From Candidatus Omnitrophota bacterium (GTDB taxonomy: Bacteria > Omnitrophota > Gorgyraeia > Duberdicusellales > 4484-171): a stretch of 37,213 nt of DNA. Shown one piece after another: positions 8,086 through 15,896 of this stretch (position 1 is its first letter; each line of letters starts with the position of its first letter). Under the pieces are notes generated by a model that saw only the letters and a program-made list of their open reading frames with translations, ran no database searches and was not told where the DNA came from. Where the stretch lies: the NCBI GenBank assembly GCA_024231025.1, contig JAAEQW010000274.1:65615-102827 (forward strand). Reading direction: 5' to 3'. A program made the position numbers and the translations under genes.

Positions 8086-9122
8086 AGCTGATTAAATTGT
8101 TCCAAAAACCTTAAATCATTTTCATAAAATAAACGAATATCCGTAATTCCGTACTTAAGCATTGCCATTCTCTCAACCCCCAAGCCAAAAGCAAATCCTT
8201 GATATTTTTGACTATCAATGTTACAGGTATCCAAAACATTCGGGTGAATCATCCCGCAACCTAAAACCTCAATCCAGCCTTTATCTTTACAAACACTACA
8301 TTTGGTTTCTTTCTTTTTCCCATTGCACATAAAGCAAGAGACATCCACCTCTGCTGATGGCTCAGTAAATGGAAAAAAGTGAGGGCGAAAACGCAATCGC
8401 GCATCCTTTGCAAAAAACCCTTTAGCAAAATCTAGCAAAACACCTTTGAGGTGTGCAAAATTTATGTTTTCACTTATTGCGAATCCCTCTACCTGATGAA
8501 ACATAAATGAATGAGTTGCGTCCACCTCGTCCGGACGATACACGCGGCCCGGAGAAATTACCGCCATTGGCGGTTTATTTTGGCACATAACTCTTATCTG
8601 TGAAGGAGAAGTGTGACAACGCAGAAGATATCGACCATTCTTTTTATCTTGATCAAGGTTTAAATAAAAGGTATCAAAGGCATCTCTTGATGGATGGTCA
8701 GTAGGAAAATTTAAAGCTGTAAAATTATGCCACTCGTCTTCGATCTCTCCTCCCTGGGCCACAATAAATCCTTGCTTTTGAAAAATATCGCAAATAGTTT
8801 CGGTAACGGTGGTTAAGACATGGCGCGATCCTCGTTGAGGTTTAATGCCGGGATAAGTTAAATCTAAGCTCTCTTCTAAATTTTGGCGCTCATTTAGCTT
8901 TTTTTCAATGATTGCACTCATCTTCTGCTTTAAGATATTTAGCTCTCTCCCATAAGCGCCACGCTGCGTTGGCTCTAGTGTAGGAATTTTAGAAAAAAAC
9001 TGATTAATTTGTGCTTTTCTCCCAAGATATTTCACCCGTAGCCCTTCGGCATCTTTCGCACCGCAAGCCTGCTGGCAATCTTTTAAAAACTCTTCTTCTA
9101 ATATTTTAAGTTCGTTTTCCAT
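8082..9122 (-). CDS. pheS: Phenylalanine--tRNA ligase alpha subunit
   Basis: 346 aa, normal length. The N-terminal coiled coil (residues ~1-90) is followed by the class II catalytic core. The FPTDHPSRDAFDTFYL segment, the motif 2 region (RVYRPDEVDATHSFMFHQVEG), FRPHFFPFTEPSAEVDV and motif 3 (FGLGVERMAMLKYGI) are all visible. A four-cysteine insert (CFMC ... CSVC) before EVLGCGMIHPNVL is found in several bacterial PheS proteins and may bind zinc. The first 17 bp lie inside the end of the upstream small membrane-protein gene. Partner of PheT in the same transcript. Confidence 0.96.
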   Translation of the reverse strand: MENELKILEEEFLKDCQQACGAKDAEGLRVKYLGRKAQINQFFSKIPTLEPTQRGAYGRELNILKQKMSAIIEKKLNERQNLEESLDLTYPGIKPQRGSRHVLTTVTETICDIFQKQGFIVAQGGEIEDEWHNFTALNFPTDHPSRDAFDTFYLNLDQDKKNGRYLLRCHTSPSQIRVMCQNKPPMAVISPGRVYRPDEVDATHSFMFHQVEGFAISENINFAHLKGVLLDFAKGFFAKDARLRFRPHFFPFTEPSAEVDVSCFMCNGKKKETKCSVCKDKGWIEVLGCGMIHPNVLDTCNIDSQKYQGFAFGLGVERMAMLKYGITDIRLFYENDLRFLEQFNQL

Positions 9123-9600
9123 GTTTAAACCTAATGACCAGTAACTTTATAAGATAAATCGCCAACAATGTCAAACATATTATTCCAAAAATCTTTGCCA
9201 GTTTACGCTTAAAAGGCAAAACGCTAACAACCTCTACATTGCCCGGCTTAATCACTTCCAAGCGCTGTAAGTGGATATCTGTTTCGCCATGGACAAGGCA
9301 ATCTTTGTAGAATGTTCCCGAAGCTAAAACAGTGTCGCCTTGGATTTGATAAGCTCCCCAATAACTTACTTTGTCAAAAATAGTTTTATTTTCTGTGAAA
9401 AAGCCGATCCCTAGACCGTCACTAAGAATATTCGCCCAAAAACCATCAGTACTTTTTAAAAGTTCGCCGATTAATTCTCCTTCAATCTCAACGGCTTGTT
9501 CGTTAAATTTATCCGGAAAACTTAGGATTGCCTTTAAATCCGCAGCATGCGCGCCTAAAGATGTGCAACATAATATTAAAACTATAATTTTTATCTTCAT
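9106..9600 (-). CDS. Small exported OB-fold-like protein with a C-terminal membrane anchor
   Basis: 164 aa, not confidently recognised. It has a clean signal peptide (MKIKIIVLILCCTSLGAHA, cleavage predicted after AHA), then a beta-rich middle with QAVEIEGELIGELLK and FWANILSDGLGIGFF, which resembles the nucleic-acid-binding-type OB folds found in some exported proteins. A single transmembrane helix (residues ~133-155) and a short basic tail (RFKHGKRT) follow. So most of the protein is predicted outside the cytoplasm, anchored by its C-terminus. It sits between trkH and pheS and overlaps pheS by 17 bp. Its function is unknown. Confidence 0.75.
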   Translation of the reverse strand: MKIKIIVLILCCTSLGAHAADLKAILSFPDKFNEQAVEIEGELIGELLKSTDGFWANILSDGLGIGFFTENKTIFDKVSYWGAYQIQGDTVLASGTFYKDCLVHGETDIHLQRLEVIKPGNVEVVSVLPFKRKLAKIFGIICLTLLAIYLIKLLVIRFKHGKRT

Positions 9601-9649
9601 TTTGCTATATTTTTCTTACCTCGTTTTCCGTATTAGCAAAAATACGAGG

Positions 9650-11134
9650 TCATTTTTTGAACAAGCTCATTATAAAGCCAATCGCTACAAAAATCGAAAG
9701 AAATTCTAGCCGCCCCAACCACATTTGTAAAATATAAACTAATTTCAATAGAAGCGGCATGGTCGGTGCGGTTATTCCTACAGTTAACCCCACGTTTGCT
9801 GTTGCCGATACTGATTCAAACAAAGAAAGCATCGGGTCATAACCAAAAAACATGCCAACAACTCCCCCGCCAACGTAGGTTATTAAAAATAAAACAAAAA
9901 ACAAAAAAGCATCCTTTATTCGCTTGTCGGATAAAACCATGTCTTGAAGATGGTGTATTTTATCTTTATAGACCGATTTAAAGGGCATCATCCAGCGCTT
10001 AACTTCCATAAAAATAGCTTTAAAAACTATTCCAACGCGCATTAATTTGATGCCGCCGGTGGTTGAGCAGACACCCCCTCCAATCATCATTGCAAAAATT
10101 ATAGCAAGTAAGCTTAAGGGCGGAAACTTATCAAGCTCGCCCCAAGCGAGATTTGTAAATCCGCACCCCGTATGTGCTGATATGAGTTGAAAAAACCCTT
10201 TTTTAAACATCGCCACATTACCAATTCCTTTAATCCCAAAATACAAAATTGCCGTTAAAGAAAAGGTGGTAAGAAAAAATGTTTTCATTTCAAAATTCTT
10301 ATAAATTTCCTTTTTGCTCTTCATCCATATCCAAAAATGAAGGTTAAAATTAAATGCACCCAAAATCATAAAAACAATTGCTGCCGCCTCCAAAGGAAAT
10401 GAATGATAGTAAGCCATATTTTGCGCATTAGGAGCAAAACCTCCTGTATCAAAAGAAGCAAAAAACAACCACACCGCATGAAAAATAGATTTATCTAAAT
10501 TCATTCCACTAAAATATAGGATAGTGGAGAACATAATTGTTCCTAAAATCAAATAAACAAAACTAACTTTCCAAATAAATCTGGCAGTGTCAACCACGTT
10601 TGGCAAAATCTTTTCACTTCTTGCCTCACCAATATAAAACCCAACCGCTGCGCCACGCGCCTTTGTTAAAACCGAAAGGCTAGCCAAAATAATACCTTGG
10701 CCGCCAATAAACATCGTTAAATGCCGCCACATATTATGAGAAAAAGAAAGATGGTCCAAGTCTTGCACTAAAACTAATCCTGTTGTTGCAAAGCCGCTCA
10801 TCGACTCAAACCAAGCGTCAACAAATGACAAAAAATGTGAAGATAGATAAAGTGGAATTGCTCCAAGCAAAGAAAAAACTATCCAACCTCCGCTTACAGT
10901 AAAAAAAGCATGCATCCAGCTTGCTTCTTTTCTCAAAGGAAACAAAATCAGCAGTAACAAGCCAACTGAAACCGTTGCAAAAAATGTAATAAGAAAATCG
11001 TAAAAAGGAGAAGCCTCCCGCTTGAAAAAAGCTACCGCAAGAGGAATAATCATAAAGGCAGCTAAGCCAAGCGTAAGCCGTCCTAATATATTAAAAATCG
11101 TAGAAAAATCTTTTCTGTCCGGTGAGATAATCAT
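9650..11134 (-). CDS. trkH: TrkH/KtrB-family potassium uptake channel subunit
   Basis: 494-aa polytopic membrane protein, the K+-translocating subunit of a Trk/Ktr system. All four pore-loop signatures of the family are present in order: SGFATTGLVL, FDTGGFAP, SAHTGCGFTN and SATANVGLTVG, with the cytoplasmic-gate segment GGVCSTTGGIKLMR between the third and fourth. No good ribosome site precedes the ATG at 11134; instead a 28-codon hydrophobic ORF stops 3 nt upstream, so initiation is probably coupled. The two NAD-binding regulators are immediately upstream in the same direction. Confidence 0.93.
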   Translation of the reverse strand: MIISPDRKDFSTIFNILGRLTLGLAAFMIIPLAVAFFKREASPFYDFLITFFATVSVGLLLLILFPLRKEASWMHAFFTVSGGWIVFSLLGAIPLYLSSHFLSFVDAWFESMSGFATTGLVLVQDLDHLSFSHNMWRHLTMFIGGQGIILASLSVLTKARGAAVGFYIGEARSEKILPNVVDTARFIWKVSFVYLILGTIMFSTILYFSGMNLDKSIFHAVWLFFASFDTGGFAPNAQNMAYYHSFPLEAAAIVFMILGAFNFNLHFWIWMKSKKEIYKNFEMKTFFLTTFSLTAILYFGIKGIGNVAMFKKGFFQLISAHTGCGFTNLAWGELDKFPPLSLLAIIFAMMIGGGVCSTTGGIKLMRVGIVFKAIFMEVKRWMMPFKSVYKDKIHHLQDMVLSDKRIKDAFLFFVLFLITYVGGGVVGMFFGYDPMLSLFESVSATANVGLTVGITAPTMPLLLKLVYILQMWLGRLEFLSIFVAIGFIMSLFKK

Positions 11135-11137
11135 TGT

Positions 11138-11224
11138 TTAAAAACAAAAGGTAAGAGCAAAACCTAGCCCTGCGATAAACAAACAGAATAAAACCTCAAC
11201 TATTATCCCAAAAAAAACCCTCAT
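11138..11224 (-). CDS. Tiny hydrophobic ORF (28 aa) directly before trkH
   Basis: ATG at 11224 and TAA at 11140-11138, leaving 3 nt to the trkH ATG. The peptide starts MRVFFGIIVEVLFCLF, contains a single GLGFAL turn and is hydrophobic over almost its whole length, consistent with one transmembrane helix. In size and position it recalls KdpF, the single-helix subunit of the Kdp K+ ATPase, but no similarity can be claimed. It may be a real small subunit or only a device for translational coupling to trkH, which lacks its own ribosome site. No strong Shine-Dalgarno precedes its own ATG. Confidence 0.4.
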   Translation of the reverse strand: MRVFFGIIVEVLFCLFIAGLGFALTFCF

Positions 11225-11260
11225 GAACTATGTTTTGATCCAAAATACATATAAAATTGC

Positions 11261-11295
11261 GGTCTGTGGTCTATTGTCTACGGTCTTTGATCTAT
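11261..11295. repeat. Period-7 repeat array (GGTCTNT type), 5 units
   Basis: Five degenerate heptamers in a row: GGTCTGT, GGTCTAT, TGTCTAC, GGTCTTT, GATCTAT. The array ends 2 bp from the trkA stop. The same heptamer family appears inside the 1393-aa giant gene at 36302-36334. Confidence 0.75.
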
Positions 11296-11297
11296 CG

Positions 11298-11963
11298 TTA
11301 TATTTTACCAACCAAAGCCTTAATAACTTCTTTCTCTGTGTCTATCAAGGTAGCAGCAATAATTTCATCGCCCGAAAATATTTTTGTGTTACCTGAAGGA
11401 ATAACAATTTCCGTACCTCGTAATATTGAAACTAGAACTGAATTAGGCGGAAGTTTAATATCTTTGACGCTTTTATTAGCAACCGGCGCCGTTTCAGGAA
11501 TATTTACCCGAACAATTGAAAGCCTCCCCCTTTTTATGCTTAAAAGCCTTACAACATCGGTGAACGATGCTTCCTCTTCAACAATGCGCGCAACGATAGA
11601 AATGGAGTCTACCGGATTATCAACCTTCATGTATTGATAAAGAGGCAGATGTTTGGGATCATTAACCCGAGAAACTGTTCTGCGTACGTTGAAAAGTTCT
11701 TTTGCCAAATTACAAATAATAATGTTGTCTTCGTCTCTTGATGTCGCGCTCACGCAAACTACCGCTTTTTCTATTTTAGCTTCTTTTAAAATTTCTGGAT
11801 AAGTCGCATCACCGGCAATAGTAAGCACTCCCTCTAGCTCTCCGGCTAGTCGATGACAAAGGCTTTCGTTTTTATCAATTAAACAAACTTGATGGTTGTC
11901 TTCTTTCAGTTTTTTCGCTAAAACCAAACCTAGTCTACCTGCCCCGGCAATAACTATATACAT
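11298..11963 (-). CDS. trkA: TrkA-family potassium uptake regulator (RCK_N + RCK_C)
   Basis: 221 aa, one complete RCK unit. The N-terminal Rossmann domain starts MYIVIAGAGRLG (GxGxxG) with an acidic end of strand 2 (CLIDKNE), GDATYPEIL and VVCVSATSRDEDN. The C-terminal TrkA_C domain (~135-221) contains the SILRGTEIVIPSG and FSGDEIIAAT strands. It should sit as a cytoplasmic ring under TrkH and gate it in response to NAD(H) or ATP/ADP. Half the size of E. coli TrkA, which is a tandem of two such units; the second Rossmann domain is encoded by the adjacent 131-aa gene. Confidence 0.9.
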   Translation of the reverse strand: MYIVIAGAGRLGLVLAKKLKEDNHQVCLIDKNESLCHRLAGELEGVLTIAGDATYPEILKEAKIEKAVVCVSATSRDEDNIIICNLAKELFNVRRTVSRVNDPKHLPLYQYMKVDNPVDSISIVARIVEEEASFTDVVRLLSIKRGRLSIVRVNIPETAPVANKSVKDIKLPPNSVLVSILRGTEIVIPSGNTKIFSGDEIIAATLIDTEKEVIKALVGKI

Positions 11964-11974
11964 ATTTTCTCTGA

Positions 11975-12070
11975 GTTTTGAATGTTGAATTTTGAATATT
12001 GAATTACTAAACCATGCAAACTCTTTAAAATCTTTGGTAATTTATAATTCATAATTCGCAATTCATAATT
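11975..12070. repeat. Two period-7 arrays between the TrkA-like genes
   Basis: Units of the GAATTTT type at 11975-12009 (GTTTTGA, ATGTTGA, ATTTTGA, ATATTGA) and of the CATAATT type at 12043-12070 (TATAATT, CATAATT, CGCAATT, CATAATT). Together they fill most of the 108-bp spacer. Different heptamers, same 7-bp period. Confidence 0.7.
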
Positions 12071-12071
12071 A

Positions 12072-12467
12072 TTATGCTAGACATTTACGTAACACTTCAA
12101 CAATCAAATACGTTCGATTAACTATTGTTAGCCCTTCTTCTTTAAAAATTCTTTTTTTGGTAATATCATTCACTTGCAGGATTACGCCTTTGGTCTCGTA
12201 TTTACGTTTAACAACTTTTCCAACGACTAAATTAATATTGTCGTTTCCGGTAAGCAAAAAAACGGCATCGGCCTCTTTTATTCCGGCGCTCTCTAGGGTA
12301 TTTATGTCTAGAGCGTCACCCCAAAGCTTTTTGCCATTAAAATCATCCCCAAGGCTTTCAAGCGCTTTTAGGCTTCGGTCAACAACAACTACGTTGTCTG
12401 TTTTTGAAAGCTCAAAAGCAAGCTCTCGCCCTGATTTTCCACAGCCAACTATTACAATGTACTTCAT
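12072..12467 (-). CDS. TrkA-N (RCK_N) NAD-binding protein lacking a TrkA-C domain
   Basis: 131 aa consisting of one Rossmann domain: MKYIVIVGCGKSGRELA (GxGxxG), VVVVDRS at the end of strand 2, GDALDINTLESAGIKEADAVFLLTG and a final helix. No TrkA_C domain follows. It lies upstream of the full-length trkA and of trkH, so the probable role is the second regulator in a hetero-oligomeric RCK ring, comparable to the two-gene Ceo/Trk systems of other bacteria. That pairing is an inference from position. Confidence 0.82.
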   Translation of the reverse strand: MKYIVIVGCGKSGRELAFELSKTDNVVVVDRSLKALESLGDDFNGKKLWGDALDINTLESAGIKEADAVFLLTGNDNINLVVGKVVKRKYETKGVILQVNDITKKRIFKEEGLTIVNRTYLIVEVLRKCLA

Positions 12468-12474
12468 GATTAAA

Positions 12475-12609
12475 TTAAAAAGCTAAAACTAAAAGCTAAA
12501 AACCATAATTCAAAATTAAAAATTTTTCCGGAAATATTACAATCTATTTTTCTCCAATAGTTTTAAGTTTTACGTTATGGTTTTGCGTTTTGCGCTTTGC
12601 ATTTTTAGC
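12475..12609. repeat. Period-7 arrays and a dispersed 36-nt repeat between rplT and the Trk genes
   Basis: Heptamers of the AAAAGCT type (12475-12503) lead into a 36-nt segment at 12498-12533 that is nearly identical to 31110-31145 and ends in TTCCGGAA. A third set of heptamers, TTTTGCG type, follows at 12561-12609 right up to the rplT stop. The 141-bp gap holds no gene and no clear terminator. Confidence 0.65.
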
Positions 12610-12950
12610 TATGTTGCTTTTTCTACTATTTTATCAAAAATTTCAGGAAATTCAGCCGCTAAAACAGCTAGAATATCTCGAGAAAAAATCATGTTTTTCT
12701 CCTTTAAGCCGCAAATAAGTTCCCGATAAGCCACACCTCTTTGGCGTGCAGCAGCGTTGATCCTGGTAATCCAGAGCGCACGGAACTCTCTTTTCTTAAC
12801 ACGGCGATCACGATAAGCATAGGCATAGGCCCGCCTTAAGGTTTCCACCGCGCGACGGTATCTTTTGGAGCGTTCACCCCAATAACCGCTGGCTGCTTTT
12901 AAAACTTTTTTCGTTCTTTTTCTTGATGCTACAGAATGCTTTACTTTCAT
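12609..12950 (-). CDS. rplT: 50S ribosomal protein L20
   Basis: 113 aa, normal length. Binds 23S rRNA early in large-subunit assembly and in many bacteria represses its own operon. Diagnostic segments are MKVKHSVASRKRTKKVLKAA, ASGYWGERSKRYRRA, YAYRDRRVKKREFRALWI and RINAAARQRG. Its ribosome site (AAGGAG) lies 6 nt before the ATG. Last gene of the canonical infC-rpmI-rplT cluster, 21 bp after rpmI. Confidence 0.97.
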   Translation of the reverse strand: MKVKHSVASRKRTKKVLKAASGYWGERSKRYRRAVETLRRAYAYAYRDRRVKKREFRALWITRINAAARQRGVAYRELICGLKEKNMIFSRDILAVLAAEFPEIFDKIVEKAT

Positions 12951-12971
12951 ATTACTCCTTACTCTTACCTT

Positions 12972-13169
12972 TTACATCTCATACGGTAATCCCTTCTTCA
13001 ATAATTTTTTTTGATTAGAGACTGTATCTTTTTTACCTAGATCTCTTTTTTGCTTGCGCGTTTTGCTACTTAAAAGATGTCGTCTTCCGGCCTTAGACCT
13101 TAGCACTTTTTTCTTTTTAGTAACTGTTACTCTTTTTGCTAATCCTTTTTTAGTTTTTACTTTTGGCAT
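12972..13169 (-). CDS. rpmI: 50S ribosomal protein L35
   Basis: 65 aa, highly basic, normal length. MPKVKTKKGLAKRVTVT and the LRSKAGRRHLLSSKTRKQKR block are the L35 signature. A strong ribosome site (AAGGGGGG) precedes the ATG. It sits between infC and rplT, the usual order. Confidence 0.96.
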   Translation of the reverse strand: MPKVKTKKGLAKRVTVTKKKKVLRSKAGRRHLLSSKTRKQKRDLGKKDTVSNQKKLLKKGLPYEM

Positions 13170-13178
13170 ACACCCCCC

Positions 13179-13682
13179 TTACTTTGGACAAAGAATCAAC
13201 ACTAACGTTTTACCCAACATGTGGGGATCTCTGTCTATCTTACCTGTTTTTCCAACATCAACAATGAGTCTTTCTATAACTTTTTTTCCTATGTCTCGAT
13301 GAGCGTTTTCTCTCCCCCGAAAAAACATTCTGATCCTTACCTTGTGTCTTTTGTCCAAAAATTCTTTAATGCGCTTAAGTTTAATTTCGTAATCGTGGTT
13401 ACCTATTCTAGGACTAATTCGAACTTCTTTAAGCTGTGTCTGTTTCTGAATTTTTTTTACTTCTCTTTCCTTTTTCTTTTGATCGTAAAGATATTTGGAA
13501 AAATCCATTATTCGACAAACCGGCGGACTCGCTTGAGAGGCAACTTCTACTAAATCTAAATCGACTTCTCTGGCTTTTTGTAATGCAATTTCACGAGTAA
13601 ACACTCCTAGTTGCTCGCCTTTTGACCCAATAACTCGAAGGGTTTTCGCAAAAATCCTCTCATTTAGTCTCATGTATTTCAC
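13179..13682 (-). CDS. infC: Translation initiation factor IF-3
   Basis: 167 aa. N-domain with RLNERIFAKTLRVIG and GVFTREIALQKAREVDLDLVEV; linker; C-domain with KEVRISPRIGNHDYEIKLK and KVRIRMFFRGRE. IF-3 binds the 30S subunit and checks the initiator tRNA. I take the GTG at 13682 as start because an AGGAGG lies 9 nt upstream; the ATG three codons later is the alternative. The first 23 bp overlap the end of thrS. Unlike the AUU start of enterobacterial infC, this start is ordinary. Confidence 0.95.
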   Translation of the reverse strand: MKYMRLNERIFAKTLRVIGSKGEQLGVFTREIALQKAREVDLDLVEVASQASPPVCRIMDFSKYLYDQKKKEREVKKIQKQTQLKEVRISPRIGNHDYEIKLKRIKEFLDKRHKVRIRMFFRGRENAHRDIGKKVIERLIVDVGKTGKIDRDPHMLGKTLVLILCPK

Positions 13683-15390
13683 TCTGGTTTGCCTCCTTTT
13701 TTAATTTTGCCAATAAATCATCTACACTCATATTACCCAGTGGCTTTATTCCTCTAGCCCGCAAAGAAATTTCGCCTTTTTCTTTTTCTTTATTGCCAAC
13801 TATTACCATATAGGGAACTTTTTGCATTTCTTTTTCTCTTATTTTACGCTGCAGAGTTTGATCGCGAAAATCTCCCTGCACGCGATACCCTTGCTCTTCT
13901 AACTTTTCTTTTACGTGAAGCGCATAATCTTTTGCGTCTTTAGTAACATTTAGAACGCTTATCTGCACCGGTGCAAGCCACAAAGGAAATTTCCCACCAT
14001 AATGCTCAATTAAGGTTGCAATAAAACGCTCAAGACTTCCTAAAATAACCCGGTGAATCATAATAACTTTCTCATCTTTGCCGCTTGAATCGCGATAAGT
14101 TAAATCAAAACGCTTAGGAATATTATAATCAAGCTGAATCGTCGCACATTGCCATTCTCGCCCGAGAGCATCTTTTAATTTTATATCAATTTTTGGCCCA
14201 TAAAAGGCACCATCTCCGGCATTTATTCTATAATTAAAATCTTTTCTTTTTAAAACATCTTCCAACGCTTTTTCAGCTGATTCCCAATCCTCAGCCTTTC
14301 CGATAAATTTTTCCGGTCTTGTACTGAGCTCTGCTTGGTATTCACTAAAACCAAACGTTTGCATTGTGCATTTAACAAAATCTAAAACACCTTCAATTTC
14401 ACTAGATAGCTCTTGTGCCCTACAAAAAATATGCGCATCATCCTGAGTAAATCCACGCACACGTAAAAGCCCATGAAGTACGCCACTTTTTTCATATCGA
14501 TACACCGTTCCCAGTTCGAACATTCTTAAAGGTAAATCGCGCCAGCTTCGCAACTGTGATTTATATATAAGAATGTGCCCAGGGCAATTCATTGGCTTTA
14601 AAATAAACTCTTGGTTATCTTTAACGCTTGAATACATAAAATCTTCATAGTATTCGAGATGGCCGCTCTTCTCCCACAATTTTTTATTCATAATATGGGG
14701 AGTAGTAACCATTTGATAACCACGCTTAAAGTGTTCTTTTATCTCCCAATCTTCGATCAGTCTACGCAATAAAGCACCGTTGGGTAAATAAAAAACCAGC
14801 CCGGCTCCGGCCTGATCGTGATAAATATCAACTAACCCTAATTCTTTCCCTAAAATTCGATGATCACGCTTTTTTGCTTCTTCCAAATTTTTAAGGTGGT
14901 CTTCTAAGCCTTGACCGGTCGAAAAAGCTGTGCCGTAAATACGTGTAAGTTGTGGATTTTTTTCGTCGCCGCGCCAATAAGCGCCAGCCAAAGACAAAAG
15001 CTTAAAATGCTTTACTTCTTTGGTTGACTCAAGATGCGGCCCCTTACATAAATCGAGAAAGTTATCGTGTCGATAAACAGAAACGGTGTCTGTGTCCAGA
15101 TCTTTAATCAGCTCGAGCTTATATTTTTCTTCTTCTTTTTTAAAATAATCAAGCGCATCCTGCTTGCTCCACTCTTCTTTAAGAAAAGGCGTATTTTGCG
15201 CAATTATTTTGCGCATTCTTTTTTCTATTTTGAGCAAAGCTTCTTCTTTAATGCCGCCGGCGACATCAAAGTCGTAATAAAACCCGCCCTCAATGGCTGG
15301 TCCAATTCCAAACTTAACATCAGGATAAAGACTCTTAACCGCGCTAGCCATAATATGTGCGCAGCTATGTCGTAGGGTCGCTGGATTCAT
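13660..15390 (-). CDS. thrS: Threonine--tRNA ligase lacking the N-terminal TGS domain
   Basis: Class II synthetase charging tRNA-Thr. About 576 aa from the ATG at 15390; the frame is open to 15456 but that would run back into the upstream gene, whose stop is 1 nt before this ATG. The ~60-residue TGS domain is missing, while the editing domain remains (HSCAH, with LCKGPH further on). The core shows the zinc ligands in NCPGH, DAHIF and MIHRVILGSLERF, and motif 2 (TVYRYEKSG). The C-terminal anticodon-binding domain starts near LWLAPVQISVL. No clear ribosome site precedes the start, so coupling to the upstream gene is likely. First synthetase of the thrS-infC-rpmI-rplT cluster. Confidence 0.94.
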   Translation of the reverse strand: MNPATLRHSCAHIMASAVKSLYPDVKFGIGPAIEGGFYYDFDVAGGIKEEALLKIEKRMRKIIAQNTPFLKEEWSKQDALDYFKKEEEKYKLELIKDLDTDTVSVYRHDNFLDLCKGPHLESTKEVKHFKLLSLAGAYWRGDEKNPQLTRIYGTAFSTGQGLEDHLKNLEEAKKRDHRILGKELGLVDIYHDQAGAGLVFYLPNGALLRRLIEDWEIKEHFKRGYQMVTTPHIMNKKLWEKSGHLEYYEDFMYSSVKDNQEFILKPMNCPGHILIYKSQLRSWRDLPLRMFELGTVYRYEKSGVLHGLLRVRGFTQDDAHIFCRAQELSSEIEGVLDFVKCTMQTFGFSEYQAELSTRPEKFIGKAEDWESAEKALEDVLKRKDFNYRINAGDGAFYGPKIDIKLKDALGREWQCATIQLDYNIPKRFDLTYRDSSGKDEKVIMIHRVILGSLERFIATLIEHYGGKFPLWLAPVQISVLNVTKDAKDYALHVKEKLEEQGYRVQGDFRDQTLQRKIREKEMQKVPYMVIVGNKEKEKGEISLRARGIKPLGNMSVDDLLAKLKKEANQSEIHETK

Positions 15391-15391
15391 A

Positions 15392-15874
15392 TTATTGATA
15401 ATCTGTTTTGTATTCAACTTTGTTCCCTGGGCCATGCTTAATTTTAAATTGCCCACATGATCGCTCTAGCTCATCGCAAATTCTAGATAACTGATCTAAT
15501 GTATTTATAAGATGCTGGTTGTTAAAATCATTTTTTCGGATATAAAGCCGCGGCTGTATCCATCCACCGAACAGAACAACTTTTTTGGAAAACCGAGAAC
15601 CTTCTAAGTCCTTTTTTTCCGGAGAAGGTTCGTGAAGTTTAATCTTCACAAATAAAGCATCTCCTCCGTCTCTTAACTGCTCTACTCCACAAACAATCTG
15701 GCGGCCATCATATTCGCCTACAAGATGTATTGAGTTAAATAAAAAGCCTGACTTAAATTCTCCTCCAATTACAGGCTCTATTTTCCTAAGAAGCGTAAAG
15801 TACTCACTCACTGTTCTAAAATAAAGAACAGTAAAAAAAAGAATCGCTATAATTATAAGAGTTATTAGGACCAT
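15392..15874 (-). CDS. Hypothetical membrane-anchored protein
   Basis: 160 aa, not recognised. One N-terminal transmembrane helix (MVLITLIIIAILFFTVLYF) is followed by a mixed soluble domain with HLVGEYDGRQIVCGVEQL and VLFGGWIQPRLYI, which suggests a beta-sandwich-like core. The orientation of the soluble part cannot be decided from the sequence. It ends 1 nt before the thrS start and probably shares its transcript. It begins 126 bp downstream of tRNA-Val. Confidence 0.65.
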   Translation of the reverse strand: MVLITLIIIAILFFTVLYFRTVSEYFTLLRKIEPVIGGEFKSGFLFNSIHLVGEYDGRQIVCGVEQLRDGGDALFVKIKLHEPSPEKKDLEGSRFSKKVVLFGGWIQPRLYIRKNDFNNQHLINTLDQLSRICDELERSCGQFKIKHGPGNKVEYKTDYQ

Positions 15875-15881
15875 GGCTTAA

Positions 15882-15896
15882 TGGTGGGCGATACAG
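15882..15896. repeat. Duplicated 3' end of tRNA-Val
   Basis: These 15 bp are identical to 16000-16014, the 3' acceptor strand with CCA end and adjacent T-stem bases of the intact tRNA-Val gene. Between the copies lie 103 bp with a GC-rich inverted repeat, CCCGCAAAG ... CTTTGCGGG (about 15898-15920). The pattern is that of a direct repeat left by an insertion at a tRNA 3' end, but no integrase is present. Confidence 0.6.

Noticed and set aside
8083..9600. T-box or attenuator leader for the phe or thr synthetase genes
   Set aside because: The upstream DNA is coding with overlapping genes, and I saw no T-box-like AGGGTGGNACCGCG sequence.
11261..12609. CRISPR array
   Set aside because: The repeats are 7-bp degenerate units without spacers, and no cas gene is present.
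15391..15456. Longer ThrS start
   Set aside because: It would run back into the preceding gene and adds residues that are not a TGS domain. A TTG start near 15414 with AGGGA upstream remains possible.
15882..15896. Second tRNA gene
   Set aside because: Only the acceptor and T-arm edge are present, with no anticodon arm. The same applies to the tRNA-Arg fragment at 29305-29342.
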